The notes under the pieces are model-generated. The model was given only the letters and a program-made list of their open reading frames with translations, had not been told where the DNA came from and did not search any database. 64,000 nt of DNA from CADEDV01 sp964596345 (lineage in GTDB: Bacteria; Bacteroidota; Bacteroidia; Chitinophagales; Chitinophagaceae). Below, in pieces: positions 8,430-17,725 of the stretch (positions are counted from its first letter, which is position 1; every line of letters starts with the position of its first letter). The DNA lies in NCBI GenBank assembly GCA_964596345.1, contig CAZQSZ010000008.1, positions 124,001 to 188,000 of the forward strand, given 5' to 3'. Both the position numbers and the translations under genes were made by a program.

Positions 8430-11400
8430 ATGCGAAAAATAGCCCTGCTATCTGTTCTTCTTTGTATGGCCTGCATTATCCAGGCACAAAAAATTACGTT
8501 AGACCAATTCAAGAATTTAAAACCCCGTAATGTGGGCCCGGCCGGTATGAGTGGTCGTATCACGGCTATTGATGCCGTGGTGGCTAATCCCAATATTATT
8601 TATGTGGGTGCCGCCAGTGGCGGTATCTGGAAAACAGAGAACAGCGGCCATACCTGGTCGCCTGTTTTCGATGATCAGCCCCTTCAGAATATCGGGTCGA
8701 TTGCTATTCAGCAATCCAATCCTTCTGTTGTTTGGGTGGGAACAGGTGAAGGAAACCCCCGCAACTCACTGAACCTTGGTGCAGGTATTTATAAAACATT
8801 GGACGGTGGCCGGACCTGGAAGAAAATGGGATTGGATAAGACCGTTTGTATTCATAGGGTGGTGATCGACCCTGTCAATCCGAATACAGTCTACGCAGCA
8901 GCTATCGGTAATCCTTATGCAGAACATCCCGATCGTGGTGTTTTTAAAACAACCGATGGAGGGGAGACATGGACTAAAATACTCTATGCTAATGATACCA
9001 CAGGGTGTGCCGACCTGGTCATGGATCCGTCCAATCCTAATAAACTCATCGCAGCTATGTGGCAATTCCGCCGTACCCCCTGGGACCTGAAAAGTGGTGG
9101 TAAAGGAAGTGGCTTATTCATTACAGTCGATGGCGGTAAGAACTGGAAACCATTGACCAAAGAAGATGGTATGCCCGATGGCATGCTGGGAAGAATTGGC
9201 GTGGCTTTCAGCCGGAGTATGCCATCAAGAGTATATGCAAAAGTAGAGGCAACAAAAAATGGTTTGTATAAAAGTGATGATGGCGGTTTTAAATGGACAC
9301 TGGTCAATAGTGATCCGGCTCAAATAACAGACCGCCCTTTTTATTACCAGGAAATTTATGTGGACCCGCAAAATGAAAACAGGATCTATGATGTGCACTC
9401 CACCATCACCTTCAGTGAAGATGGCGGTAAATCATTTTCTACTATGATCCCTTATTCCGGTATCCATCCTGACCACCATGCCTGGTGGATCAATCCCAAC
9501 GATCCCAACCATATCATCGAAGGAAATGATGGTGGTATTGGTATTTCAAGAGACCGAGGTAAGAATTGGGTGTTTGATGAGAAACTACCCGCAGGGCAGT
9601 TTTATCATATCAATGTTGACAATGAAATTCCTTACAATATCATGGGTGGTATGCAGGATAATGGCAGCTGGCACGGCCCTGCCTATACCTGGACCAATGG
9701 CGGCATCCGGAATTATTACTGGAATAATGTGGGCGGTGGTGATGGCTTTGATGTAATGCCGGACCCGGAAGATGCCAGCTGGGTATATAGTATGAGCCAG
9801 GGCGGAAGTGTGGGCAGAAGAAACTGGAAAACCGGTGAAAGCTGGTTTATCAAGCCCCCTGCATTAACAGCAGATACCAAGCTTCGCTTCAACTGGAATT
9901 CAGCCATTGCACAAGATCCGTTTGATAAGAAAACTATTTATTTCGGCAGCCAGTTCCTGCATAAGAGTACAGACAAAGGTGTTAGCTGGCAAACCGCTTC
10001 ACCCGATCTCACCACGAATGATTCGGTAAAAATTGCTGCCTATCAAAATACCGGCGGGCTAACATTGGATATCACCGGTGCAGAAACGCATTGCACCATT
10101 CTTAGCATTGATCCTTCCAAAAAAGAACCCGGCACTATCTGGATCGGTACGGATGATGGCAATGTGCAACTGACAAGAGACGGTGGAAAAACATGGACCA
10201 GCTTCCGCGGAAAGATTCCCGGCTTACCCATTGGTTGCTGGATTCCCCAGGTAAGAGCTTCTGTTCATAACGCCGGCGAGGCTTTAGTGGTTGCGAATGA
10301 TTACCGGCGGGGTGATATGAAGCCTTATATCTTCCGTACTACTGACTATGGAAAAACATGGACCAAACTTGTGGATGAGAATAAAGTAAAAGGTTATGCA
10401 TTATGTGTATTGCAGGACCCGGCAGAACCCAATCTCATTTTTGCCGGAACAGAAAATGGGCTTTGGATCAGTTTTGATAATGGTGCTTCTTTTGAACAAT
10501 TTAAAAATGGTTATCCTTCTGTCTCCACTTATGATTTTGCCATACAGGAAAGAGAAGCCGACCTCGTGATCGCCACATTTGGCCGGGCCCTTTGGATACT
10601 GGATGATATCCGCCCTTTCAGAAAAGCAGCGGCGAATAAAGGAATAAAATTCGCAAGTCCCATAACAGCATTTACTGCACCTGAAGCCTACCAGGCACAA
10701 TATAAAGCAGCTACCGGCTATGAATGGAGTACGTATGGTTTGTATGATGGAGAGAACAGAAGAAGAGGTGCTGCCGTTTCTTTCTTTATCAATAAACCAA
10801 AAGCTGCTGCCGACTCAGCTGCCAAACAACCTGCACAAACAGCTCCCTCACAACAACCGGTTACAGGTGCTGCTCCCCAGGGAGCTGGTGGTGGCCGCGG
10901 CGGCAGAGGTGAATTTGGCGGGGCAGGGGCTGGCCGCAGGGGCGGCGATAGTGTAATGGTTCGAATTTATGATGCCGGTAATAAACTCATCCGCACCCTG
11001 CGCTGGAATGCTGATACCGGCTTCAATCGTATGTATTGGGGAATGGAAGAAAAAGGTTTTCGTCAGCCCGGTTCTCCTAAACCACAACCCGGTGCACCAG
11101 AACCCGGCGGTTTCCAGGTATTGCCCGGTACTTATAAATTATTGCTGACCTATGCAAGGGCAACAGATTCGACCTATGTTACAGTAATAGATGACCCAAG
11201 ACTCGGTAACCGCAATGATATTAAACTGGCGCAACGTGTCATGTATGACCGGCTAAGAAAAAGTGCCGATAAATTAACGACTGGTATGGATCAGCTCACG
11301 GAAAGCGAAGAATTGCTTACTAAAATGCAGGCACAGCTAAGAGGTGTGGAAGGCAAAGAAGTAGATTCTTTACGGAAAGCAACTACAAAATTACAGGATG

Positions 11401-11696
11401 AAATAAAAACCATCCGGGAGATCATCAGCGGCAAAACAAGTGATAAACAAGGAATTTCAAGAAGTCCGTTTGAAATTTCTGTATTGAATCGTTTACAGCA
11501 AGGCCAGCAGGCTATTGGCAGTAAAATGGTGGCACCAGGTAGCCAGGTGGAAACCATCATTCAAATGGCAGAGACAGCTGTGAATGATGTGGTACAAAAG
11601 ATAAATACATTCTATGCGGAAAAATGGAAAAACTACCGGCAGCAGGTGGACGGTACAAAAGTGAATTTATTTAAAGAATATAAACCGATCGAATAA
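8430..11696 (+). CDS. large exported sortilin/VPS10-like BNR-repeat protein
   Basis: This 1088-residue exported protein has the signal peptide MRKIALLSVLLCMACIIQAQ. Roughly residues 20-740 form a beta-propeller-like region with many Asp-box/BNR repeats (SGHTWSP, DGGRTWKK, DGGETWTK, DGGKNWKP, DGGKTWTS, YGKTWTK), of the VPS10/sortilin N-terminal type. A Pro/Gln/Gly-rich linker with an RGG-like stretch (GGGRGGRGEFGGAGAGRRGG, near 825-845) follows. After it come a FlgD-like beta domain (VMVRIYDAGNKLIRTLRW) and a coiled-coil tail. Databases often call such proteins glycosyl hydrolases, but Asp boxes are structural and I see no proven catalytic site. A strong terminator follows. The substrate or partner is unknown. 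Confidence 0.88.
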   Translation: MRKIALLSVLLCMACIIQAQKITLDQFKNLKPRNVGPAGMSGRITAIDAVVANPNIIYVGAASGGIWKTENSGHTWSPVFDDQPLQNIGSIAIQQSNPSVVWVGTGEGNPRNSLNLGAGIYKTLDGGRTWKKMGLDKTVCIHRVVIDPVNPNTVYAAAIGNPYAEHPDRGVFKTTDGGETWTKILYANDTTGCADLVMDPSNPNKLIAAMWQFRRTPWDLKSGGKGSGLFITVDGGKNWKPLTKEDGMPDGMLGRIGVAFSRSMPSRVYAKVEATKNGLYKSDDGGFKWTLVNSDPAQITDRPFYYQEIYVDPQNENRIYDVHSTITFSEDGGKSFSTMIPYSGIHPDHHAWWINPNDPNHIIEGNDGGIGISRDRGKNWVFDEKLPAGQFYHINVDNEIPYNIMGGMQDNGSWHGPAYTWTNGGIRNYYWNNVGGGDGFDVMPDPEDASWVYSMSQGGSVGRRNWKTGESWFIKPPALTADTKLRFNWNSAIAQDPFDKKTIYFGSQFLHKSTDKGVSWQTASPDLTTNDSVKIAAYQNTGGLTLDITGAETHCTILSIDPSKKEPGTIWIGTDDGNVQLTRDGGKTWTSFRGKIPGLPIGCWIPQVRASVHNAGEALVVANDYRRGDMKPYIFRTTDYGKTWTKLVDENKVKGYALCVLQDPAEPNLIFAGTENGLWISFDNGASFEQFKNGYPSVSTYDFAIQEREADLVIATFGRALWILDDIRPFRKAAANKGIKFASPITAFTAPEAYQAQYKAATGYEWSTYGLYDGENRRRGAAVSFFINKPKAAADSAAKQPAQTAPSQQPVTGAAPQGAGGGRGGRGEFGGAGAGRRGGDSVMVRIYDAGNKLIRTLRWNADTGFNRMYWGMEEKGFRQPGSPKPQPGAPEPGGFQVLPGTYKLLLTYARATDSTYVTVIDDPRLGNRNDIKLAQRVMYDRLRKSADKLTTGMDQLTESEELLTKMQAQLRGVEGKEVDSLRKATTKLQDEIKTIREIISGKTSDKQGISRSPFEISVLNRLQQGQQAIGSKMVAPGSQVETIIQMAETAVNDVVQKINTFYAEKWKNYRQQVDGTKVNLFKEYKPIE

Positions 11697-11713
11697 AATA
11701 AACTTACCAATAA

Positions 11714-11747
11714 AAAAGCCGGGCACATTGTCCGGCTTTTTTTATTA
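11714..11747 (+). terminator. terminator after the sortilin-like gene
   Basis: A 9-bp stem (AAAAGCCGG / CCGGCTTTT) with a 9-base loop is followed by TTTATTA, 17 bases past the stop codon. Confidence 0.8.
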
Positions 11748-11781
11748 CTACCCGGATGATGGTCGTCTCCGCCAATCCTGT

Positions 11782-11789
11782 TACATTTG
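11782..11789 (+). promoter_or_regulatory. TAnnTTTG -7 promoter box for the aminotransferase
   Basis: TACATTTG matches the consensus exactly and ends 16 bases before the ATG at 11806. It lies inside the longer open frame that starts at 11728, supporting the shorter protein. Confidence 0.6.
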
Positions 11790-11805
11790 CGCCAAAGGCC
11801 GGGTT

Positions 11806-13062
11806 ATGAAACTATCATATTTATCCGAAACACTGATCGGTTCTGAAATTGTAAAACTGGGTGGTGAAATAAGGGAAAAGATCCGCCAGGGTGAACGCAT
11901 TTATAATTTTACCGTCGGTGATTTTGATCCTTCCATTTTTCCTATTCCCAAAGAACTGGAAGATGCCATCGTTGAAGCCTACCGTAAACATTTTACTAAC
12001 TACCCGGCTGCAGAAGGTAATCTTGATCTGCGGGAAGCTATTCACTCCTTCCTCAAAGATGAAGAAGGATTAGATTATGGTATCAATGAAATACTGGTAG
12101 CTTCCGGCGGAAGACCGCTGATCTATTCTTTATTCAGGGCTATCTGTGATAAAGGCGACAAGATCATCTATGCAGTTCCCAGCTGGAATAATAATCACTA
12201 TACACATTTCATAGGAGGTGAACATATTGTGATCGAAGCAACAGCCGCTACTAACTTCATGCCCACGGCCGATGCAATACGGCCATTTGTAAAAGAGGCT
12301 ACGCTTATTGCCCTCTGCTCGCCGCAGAACCCTACCGGTACCACTTTTAATAAAAAAGAACTGGAAGCCATCTGCGACCTGGTGATTGAAGAAAATAAAA
12401 GAAGAGCTGATACCGAAAAGAAACTCTACGTCATGTTCGACCAGATGTACTGGCACCTGACCTATGGCAATATTAAACACTACGACCCGGTATCACTCCG
12501 GCCTGCCATGAGAGAGTATACCGTTTATATAGATGCGATCAGTAAGGTTTTTGCAGCAACAGGAGTACGGGTTGGCTGGAGTATGGGGCCTGCGGCTGTG
12601 ATCAGTAAAATGAAAGCCATACTCACTCATATCGGTGCCTGGGCACCCATGGCAGAACAAAAAGCCGTTGCGTATTATTTAGGGCAACGGGAAAACATTC
12701 ACCGTTACCTGTCCAATTTTAAAAAAGAAGTGGAAGAACGGCTCCGCCGCATTTATGAGGGTTTTCAACAATTAAAATCGGAAGGATTAGCAGTGGACGC
12801 CATTGCACCGGAAGCAGCCATTTACCTGACGATTAAAGTTGACCTGGCCGGCAAAACAACTTCGGATGGAACACTACTAACTAACCAGGCAGATGTTACC
12901 GCTTATATCCTTAATGCTGCCGGTTTGGCTGTTGTTCCCTTTTATGCATTTGGTGCGGATAAAAGCTCGGCCTGGTACCGTTTAAGTGTGGGCACCTGTA
13001 AAAAAGGAGAGATTGATGAAATGATCGCAAAACTCAGGGAGGCTTTGCTGAAACTGTCCTAG
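11806..13062 (+). CDS. PLP-dependent class I/II aminotransferase
   Basis: A 418-residue cytoplasmic fold-type I aminotransferase. Supporting features are NYPAAEGNLDLREAI near residue 67, the cofactor-ring stacking region (VPSWNNNHYTHF), LCSPQNPTGTTF with the substrate-pocket Asn, and the DAISKVFAATGVRVGW segment whose Lys would form the Schiff base. The C-terminal YRLSVGTC carries the Arg expected to bind the substrate carboxylate. The amino-acid substrate cannot be read from the sequence; aspartate or aromatic types are possible. The start at 11806 follows the promoter box at 11782. The TAG stop overlaps the stop of the convergent histidine kinase gene at a CTAG tetramer. Confidence 0.9.
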   Translation: MKLSYLSETLIGSEIVKLGGEIREKIRQGERIYNFTVGDFDPSIFPIPKELEDAIVEAYRKHFTNYPAAEGNLDLREAIHSFLKDEEGLDYGINEILVASGGRPLIYSLFRAICDKGDKIIYAVPSWNNNHYTHFIGGEHIVIEATAATNFMPTADAIRPFVKEATLIALCSPQNPTGTTFNKKELEAICDLVIEENKRRADTEKKLYVMFDQMYWHLTYGNIKHYDPVSLRPAMREYTVYIDAISKVFAATGVRVGWSMGPAAVISKMKAILTHIGAWAPMAEQKAVAYYLGQRENIHRYLSNFKKEVEERLRRIYEGFQQLKSEGLAVDAIAPEAAIYLTIKVDLAGKTTSDGTLLTNQADVTAYILNAAGLAVVPFYAFGADKSSAWYRLSVGTCKKGEIDEMIAKLREALLKLS

Positions 13063-15005
13063 AGGTTACGGGTTTGTACCGTTAAAGGAACTTTTACAAG
13101 CACTACGGTTCCTTTTTCAGGAGCGTTATGTATCTCGTAAGTACCCCCGAGCATAGTAGCCCTTTCTTTCATCCCCAGGATGCCAAGTGTTTTCTTAGCA
13201 GCCACTTTTTGCTGGTCAAATCCTTCTCCATCATCACGAATACTGAGCAGCAGCTGATCATTTGTGATGGACAAACAAACCTGCACATATTCAGCATTGG
13301 CATGCCTGGCTACATTGGTCAATGATTCTTGCACAATCCTGAAAAGCCCTGTTTTAACAAACCCGGGTATGCTTTCTTCCGGGACTCCGTTTTCAAATTT
13401 TGCACTCACTCCTGACCTTTTTGTGAATTCTCCCAGTTGCCATTCAATAGCAGCGCCCAGTCCCATATCATCTAGCATGCTTGGACGTAATTCTGATGCG
13501 ATACGCCGGACAGTAACGACTGTCTGGTCCAGCATCTTTTTTAAATCTTCTGTTCTCTGTTGAATAGCAGGGTCTGTTTTACCGGCATTTTTGGCCAGCC
13601 AGGAGACATCCATTTTCATGACGGTCAGTTGTTGTCCCAGTTCATCATGTATTTCCCTGGCGATTGCTGTACGTTCCTCTTCCCGTATGGTTTGTAAATA
13701 ATCAGATAGCAACCTGAGCTGGCTATTAATTTCCAATATCTCGTTTTCTGATCTTTTTCTTCCGGTAATATCACGGATGATCATACTTTTTTTCTCTTCG
13801 CCGTTTGCATCTTTAAAAGCAGACGATGATATTTCAGCCGGAAATTTCTCCCCGTTGCTTCGTACCATCGTTAACTCTCCTGTTATTTTTACATTATGCC
13901 CCCCTTCCTCGAGTAATTTAATGAGTTGCGGGTTATCCGGGTCAACCAGTGTATTCAGTCTGCCGGTATATAGTTCCTCCTCCGTCATGCCGAAAATTTT
14001 ACAAGCTGCCGGATTTGCCGCCAGTATTTGGCCGCCAGCTGTTATCAGTAAGATACCATCCATACTATTCTCAAAGAAAGCCCTGTACTTCTGTTCGCTT
14101 TCCGCCAGCTCCTGCTGAACTTTTTTACGCATTTCTTCCCGGTGAAGATTCTCTACTGCAAATGATATATCAGCTGTCGTTTCCCGCAACAGGTCTATCT
14201 CATCTTTATTGAAATAATTAATAACAGATGCATACATCGTAAAGGCACCGATAACTTCCCCGAATTTTCTTATGGGCAAGGAGATAGATGAATAATAACC
14301 CCTGCTCAATGCTTCCTCCCTCCAGGGGGCCATGTTGGGATCATTTTCTATGTCATTACAATACACATATTTCCCTTCGCGGAGTGCGGTTCCGGTGGGG
14401 CCCCTGCCTTCGGGGATATCGTCCACTGAGATCCTGTTGATCTTTGACAGGTATCCATCTTCATTCCCGGCATGTACAACAGGAACTACATTTTTTGTCT
14501 CCGGATCAATCAGCCCTACCCAGGCCATGCTGAATTTACCTATATTGATTGCGATCTTACAAACCTCCCGGTATAACATTTCTTCGCTTGTAACTCTTAC
14601 GATCATCTGTGTTACATGGCTTACAAAATAATAAAGACGATTAGCCTTTAAAATTTTTTCCTCAGCAATTTTCTTATCTGAAATATCACTGGCATAAACT
14701 GAAATACCGTTGGGCAAGGGATACACATCAACTTCCACCCAAAGATTCAGGGGGGCAAAAAAATCGGTAACAGTAGCAGCTTTTTGCTCTTGCATCGCAG
14801 TCATAAACGTCTTATAGATTGCTGAGCCAACTGCTTGTGGAAACTCCGTCCAGATATTACTGCCGATCAGTGATTGCTGATCCCTTTTGGTTTGGCTGGC
14901 TGCTTTTTTATTGACATACGTAAACTCCCACTCTCTGTTCAATTCAATATACGCATCTGAAATCCGGTCAAAAAAATCAGTCATATTAGCACGGGGATGA
15001 CTCAT
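13059..15005 (-). CDS. soluble PAS-GAF-PAS sensor histidine kinase
   Basis: A 648-residue histidine kinase with no membrane segment. Order: PAS (about 10-110), GAF (about 135-285; GPTGTALREGKYVYC), a short coiled coil, PAS (about 310-430; SMDGILLITAGGQIL), a HisKA_3 dimerisation helix with the phospho-acceptor in AIAREIHDELGQQLT, and a HATPase_c domain (LLLSIRDDGEGFDQQ, GILGMKERA). This is the NarL/DesK-type kinase class, which normally pairs with a LuxR-type response regulator; none is encoded in the window. The frame is open upstream to 15116, but that extension is hydrophobic and unlike the family, so the ATG at 15005 is preferred. An ATG at 14984 is also possible. Confidence 0.9.
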   Translation of the reverse strand: MSHPRANMTDFFDRISDAYIELNREWEFTYVNKKAASQTKRDQQSLIGSNIWTEFPQAVGSAIYKTFMTAMQEQKAATVTDFFAPLNLWVEVDVYPLPNGISVYASDISDKKIAEEKILKANRLYYFVSHVTQMIVRVTSEEMLYREVCKIAINIGKFSMAWVGLIDPETKNVVPVVHAGNEDGYLSKINRISVDDIPEGRGPTGTALREGKYVYCNDIENDPNMAPWREEALSRGYYSSISLPIRKFGEVIGAFTMYASVINYFNKDEIDLLRETTADISFAVENLHREEMRKKVQQELAESEQKYRAFFENSMDGILLITAGGQILAANPAACKIFGMTEEELYTGRLNTLVDPDNPQLIKLLEEGGHNVKITGELTMVRSNGEKFPAEISSSAFKDANGEEKKSMIIRDITGRKRSENEILEINSQLRLLSDYLQTIREEERTAIAREIHDELGQQLTVMKMDVSWLAKNAGKTDPAIQQRTEDLKKMLDQTVVTVRRIASELRPSMLDDMGLGAAIEWQLGEFTKRSGVSAKFENGVPEESIPGFVKTGLFRIVQESLTNVARHANAEYVQVCLSITNDQLLLSIRDDGEGFDQQKVAAKKTLGILGMKERATMLGGTYEIHNAPEKGTVVLVKVPLTVQTRNL

Positions 15006-15186
15006 GAAAGCAGTTTTATTGGTTTTCACAAACAGACAACAAACAGGACCTGAAGTAATTTCCTTTAAATTAAATAAAATAAATATGTAAACGGGCAATT
15101 TAATTTGAACAGACATGGCATGACATACCTGTACTAAGCCATAAGTTGAGGGGATAAAAGAAAGTTACCGGGGACTGCGGAGCATC

Positions 15187-15429
15187 TTAATTCTTATTCA
15201 GCAAAAACCGGAAGGCGGGCAATTCAGCAAAACGAATAACCCTGAGGATTTTTTGGGGCCGGTTTGTAATCCGGTTACGGTCTACCAATTCATGTGCTTT
15301 ACAAAATTCTTCCTGCGTTTCAGTGATCCTGAGCATTTCATTCAGGCATTGCACTTCCTGTTCAATATCCTGCTCACTCAGGTATTGATTTTTCACAACA
15401 ACGAGGATGTCACGTTTGGGACCTCTCAT
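15187..15429 (-). CDS. possible small protein, unknown
   Basis: An 80-codon frame starting with ATG in the space between the histidine kinase and the tiny lipoprotein. The product is charged and predicted mostly helical (SEQDIEQEVQCLNEM, RITETQEEFCKAHEL), basic at the C-terminus, and has no signal peptide. No family is recognised. It does not overlap another gene, and its composition looks like protein rather than a shadow frame, but it lacks a recognisable promoter box. Confidence 0.45.
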   Translation of the reverse strand: MRGPKRDILVVVKNQYLSEQDIEQEVQCLNEMLRITETQEEFCKAHELVDRNRITNRPQKILRVIRFAELPAFRFLLNKN

Positions 15430-15455
15430 GAAAAGTTTTCGTTTCTAATGTTCTA

Positions 15456-15596
15456 TTAATAACCCGACATTCCTTTATGGCTTGGACAACCACAACCGCC
15501 GCCACCTTTTCCGCTGCCGGAATAGTAGTTCTTGCTGCAGGCAGCCAGCAACACAGTTAATAACAGGACTATCGCTATTTTGTTAATGGTTTTCAT
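15456..15596 (-). CDS. 46-residue Cys/Gly-rich lipoprotein
   Basis: Read by hand from the minus strand: ATG at 15596, TAA at 15456-15458, 46 residues. It begins with a good lipoprotein signal (MKTINKIAIVLLLTVLLAAC, lipid-attachment Cys 20). A mature part of only 27 residues follows: SKNYYSGSGK, then a GGGGCGCPSH turn and KGMSGY. The C-x-C-P core flanked by Gly and an aromatic last residue looks like a conserved short peptide motif, not random sequence. I believe similar tiny lipoproteins occur in related genomes, but I cannot verify this here. The vicinal Cys pair plus His could bind metal or take part in redox chemistry; the function is unknown. Confidence 0.8.
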   Translation of the reverse strand: MKTINKIAIVLLLTVLLAACSKNYYSGSGKGGGGCGCPSHKGMSGY

Positions 15597-15643
15597 ATTC
15601 TTGCTTTCTAAATTAAAACTATTTTACAAACAATTTAGTATCG

Positions 15644-16783
15644 GTGAGCCCCGGAATAAAAAAAAATAACACGGATCAGCCGGATGCCCGGAAAATCAAC
15701 GGAAAACCACGTATCCTGGTGGCCCCGCTGGATTGGGGGCTGGGCCATGCCACCCGCTGCATTCCCATCATCCGGGAGCTTTTAGCCCTTGATTGTGAGG
15801 TCTGGCTGGCCGGCGAAGGAGCCCAGGAAACCCTGTTACAGGAAGAATTCCCCGGTCTTCCTTTTTTGCAACTGGAAGGATACCGTGCCCGTTATGCTTC
15901 TTCTGCAACTGGTTTACGCTGGCAAATGCTTTTACAAGCACCCCGGTTTTTACAAATAATAAAAAAAGAACATGCCTGGTTGCAAAAAAGGGTCGCTGAG
16001 CATCATTTTGATGCGGTGATCAGTGATAACCGTTTCGGACTTTACCATAAAAAAGTTCCTTCTGTTTTTATTACACACCAGTTAACGATCAAGAGTCCGT
16101 TGGGGAAATGGAGTGAACGGTTGATACAAAAAAGAAATTACAGTTATATCAACCGGTTTACGGAATGCTGGATACCCGATAATGAAACAGGCGGTTTAGC
16201 CGGGATACTTTCGCATCCTGGTACAATGCCCCGCATTCCATCAAATTATATCGGTTCTTTATCCCGGTTCAATCCTTCTGCTGAACAGAATACAGGACAC
16301 AATAATCATCTCTTAGTTATCCTTTCAGGCCCTGAACCTCAACGTTCATTGCTGGAGGATAAGATCGTTCATGAAATTGCGCATTATAACGGAACAGCGA
16401 CTGTTGTAAGAGGCTTGCCGGCGGGGAAATCATTACTGCCCTCCACCAATATGATCCGCTTTTATAATCATTTACCTGCCGAAGAATTACAAAAAGAGAT
16501 CAGCCGGGCAACATATGTTATCAGCCGGAGCGGCTATAGTACAGTAATGGATATGGCTGCCTTGCAAAAAAAAGCCATACTGATCGCCACACCAGGGCAA
16601 ACTGAACAAGAATATCTTGCTGAATATTTACTGGAGAAAAATATGGCGCTGTGTATTTCTCAAAACAAATTCTACCTGCCATCGGCATTAGCAGAAGCTA
16701 CTTCCTTTTCTTATCAGCCTTTTCCGTCAAATAACCCGTACAGGTTAAAAGAAATAATTTCTTCCTTTATACAGTCGCTCTAA
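15644..16783 (+). CDS. glycosyltransferase, GT28/MurG-like GT-B fold
   Basis: A 379-residue GT-B-type glycosyltransferase. The N-terminal domain opens with RILVAPLDWGLGHATRC, the Gly/His acceptor loop typical of this group. The C-terminal domain has the donor-binding pattern (HLLVILSGPEPQRS, YNHLPAEELQKEI, VISRSGYSTVMDMAAL, ILIATPGQTEQEYLAEYL). Such proteins in Bacteroidota are poorly characterised; they may glycosylate a lipid or a surface polymer using a UDP-sugar. The only plausible start is GTG at 15644, since no ATG precedes the conserved core. The extra 20 residues before KPRILVAP are low in conservation value. Confidence 0.85.
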   Translation: MSPGIKKNNTDQPDARKINGKPRILVAPLDWGLGHATRCIPIIRELLALDCEVWLAGEGAQETLLQEEFPGLPFLQLEGYRARYASSATGLRWQMLLQAPRFLQIIKKEHAWLQKRVAEHHFDAVISDNRFGLYHKKVPSVFITHQLTIKSPLGKWSERLIQKRNYSYINRFTECWIPDNETGGLAGILSHPGTMPRIPSNYIGSLSRFNPSAEQNTGHNNHLLVILSGPEPQRSLLEDKIVHEIAHYNGTATVVRGLPAGKSLLPSTNMIRFYNHLPAEELQKEISRATYVISRSGYSTVMDMAALQKKAILIATPGQTEQEYLAEYLLEKNMALCISQNKFYLPSALAEATSFSYQPFPSNNPYRLKEIISSFIQSL

Positions 16784-16804
16784 TCCCTGTAAATGGATCA
16801 AGGC

Positions 16805-16812
16805 TAACTTTG
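16805..16812 (+). promoter_or_regulatory. TAnnTTTG -7 promoter box for the EamA transporter
   Basis: TAACTTTG matches the consensus exactly. Transcription would begin near 16819-16823, leaving only about 10 bases before the first conserved codons of the transporter. Confidence 0.5.
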
Positions 16813-16830
16813 CCGGATAATAATTGAGTT

Positions 16831-17724
16831 CTGAAGACAACGACCAAAGCACATATTGCTGTCCTGTTTACCAATATATTTTTTGCCAGTAATTTCAGCC
16901 TGGTAAAATATATTTCTCCGTCCCTGGTTGGGCCCTATGGGCTGAATGTCATCCGGGTGGGTGTAAGCCTTATATTATTCTGGTCATTCTGGTTATTGGG
17001 AAAAACAAAAGCCGGTATCCGTAAAGAACATCTTGGCCGGTTTTTGTTATGCGGGTTAACCGGCGTGGCCATCAACCAGATGCTATTCATCAAGGGGCTG
17101 ACAATGACCTCAACCATTCATGCTTCTTTACTCATGCTGTGTACCCCGTTACTGATCACCATCCTTGCTTTTTGGGTATTAAGAGAGAAAATTACGGTGC
17201 TGAAAGCATTGGGGCTGTCGCTCGGAATTGGTGGTGCCGTATTACTTATCCTGTCGAAAGAAAAAACAGGAACTGCAACTTTATCCGGCGATCTCTTCAT
17301 TGTGCTGAATGCGATTGCTTACACCATTTATTTTATTATTGTAAAACCATTGATGCAGGTCTACCCGCCGTTGCATGTGATCCGTTGGGTATTCACGTTT
17401 GGCTTTTTGATGATCCTCCCGTTTGGCTGGGGCCAGTTTGCAGCAATTGACTGGCAGCTATTCGACTGGTCGCATTTTGCATCCCTGTCATTCATCGTTG
17501 TTTGCGGAACATTCCTGGCTTATTCTTTTAATATCTATGGTATCAATCATCTTGGTGCGGGTATCACCGGCTCCTATATCTACACCCAACCCATTTTTGC
17601 AGCCATTATTGCCACGCTGTTCCTGCAAGAGCATTTTACAGCAGAAAAGATCATTTCCGGCCTATTAATTTTTACAGGCGTTTATTTAGTCAGCCGGAAA
17701 AACACACCTGTCATCGAAGAATAA
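16831..17724 (+). CDS. EamA/DMT-family transporter, start codon irregular
   Basis: A ten-helix drug/metabolite transporter (two EamA repeats) that probably exports a metabolite across the inner membrane. The frame is bounded upstream by TGA at 16825-16827. The first recognisable ordinary start (GTG 16957) would delete the whole first helix, which is plainly encoded upstream (IAVLFTNIFFASNFSLVKYI). Between the TGA and 16957 there is no in-frame ATG, GTG or TTG. The boundary given assumes CTG at 16831. A TTG lies at 16824 in another frame, and loss of one base after it would join the frames, so a recent indel or sequence error is equally possible. Later motifs include QMLFIKGL and the second-repeat GSYIYTQPIFAAI. 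Confidence 0.75.
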   Translation: MKTTTKAHIAVLFTNIFFASNFSLVKYISPSLVGPYGLNVIRVGVSLILFWSFWLLGKTKAGIRKEHLGRFLLCGLTGVAINQMLFIKGLTMTSTIHASLLMLCTPLLITILAFWVLREKITVLKALGLSLGIGGAVLLILSKEKTGTATLSGDLFIVLNAIAYTIYFIIVKPLMQVYPPLHVIRWVFTFGFLMILPFGWGQFAAIDWQLFDWSHFASLSFIVVCGTFLAYSFNIYGINHLGAGITGSYIYTQPIFAAIIATLFLQEHFTAEKIISGLLIFTGVYLVSRKNTPVIEE

Positions 17725-17725
17725 T

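Noticed and set aside
7832..8593. 253-codon minus-strand open frame
   Set aside because: It lies opposite the SRPBCC/GyrI-like gene and the start of the BNR gene; the product matches no family, and both plus-strand genes are clear.
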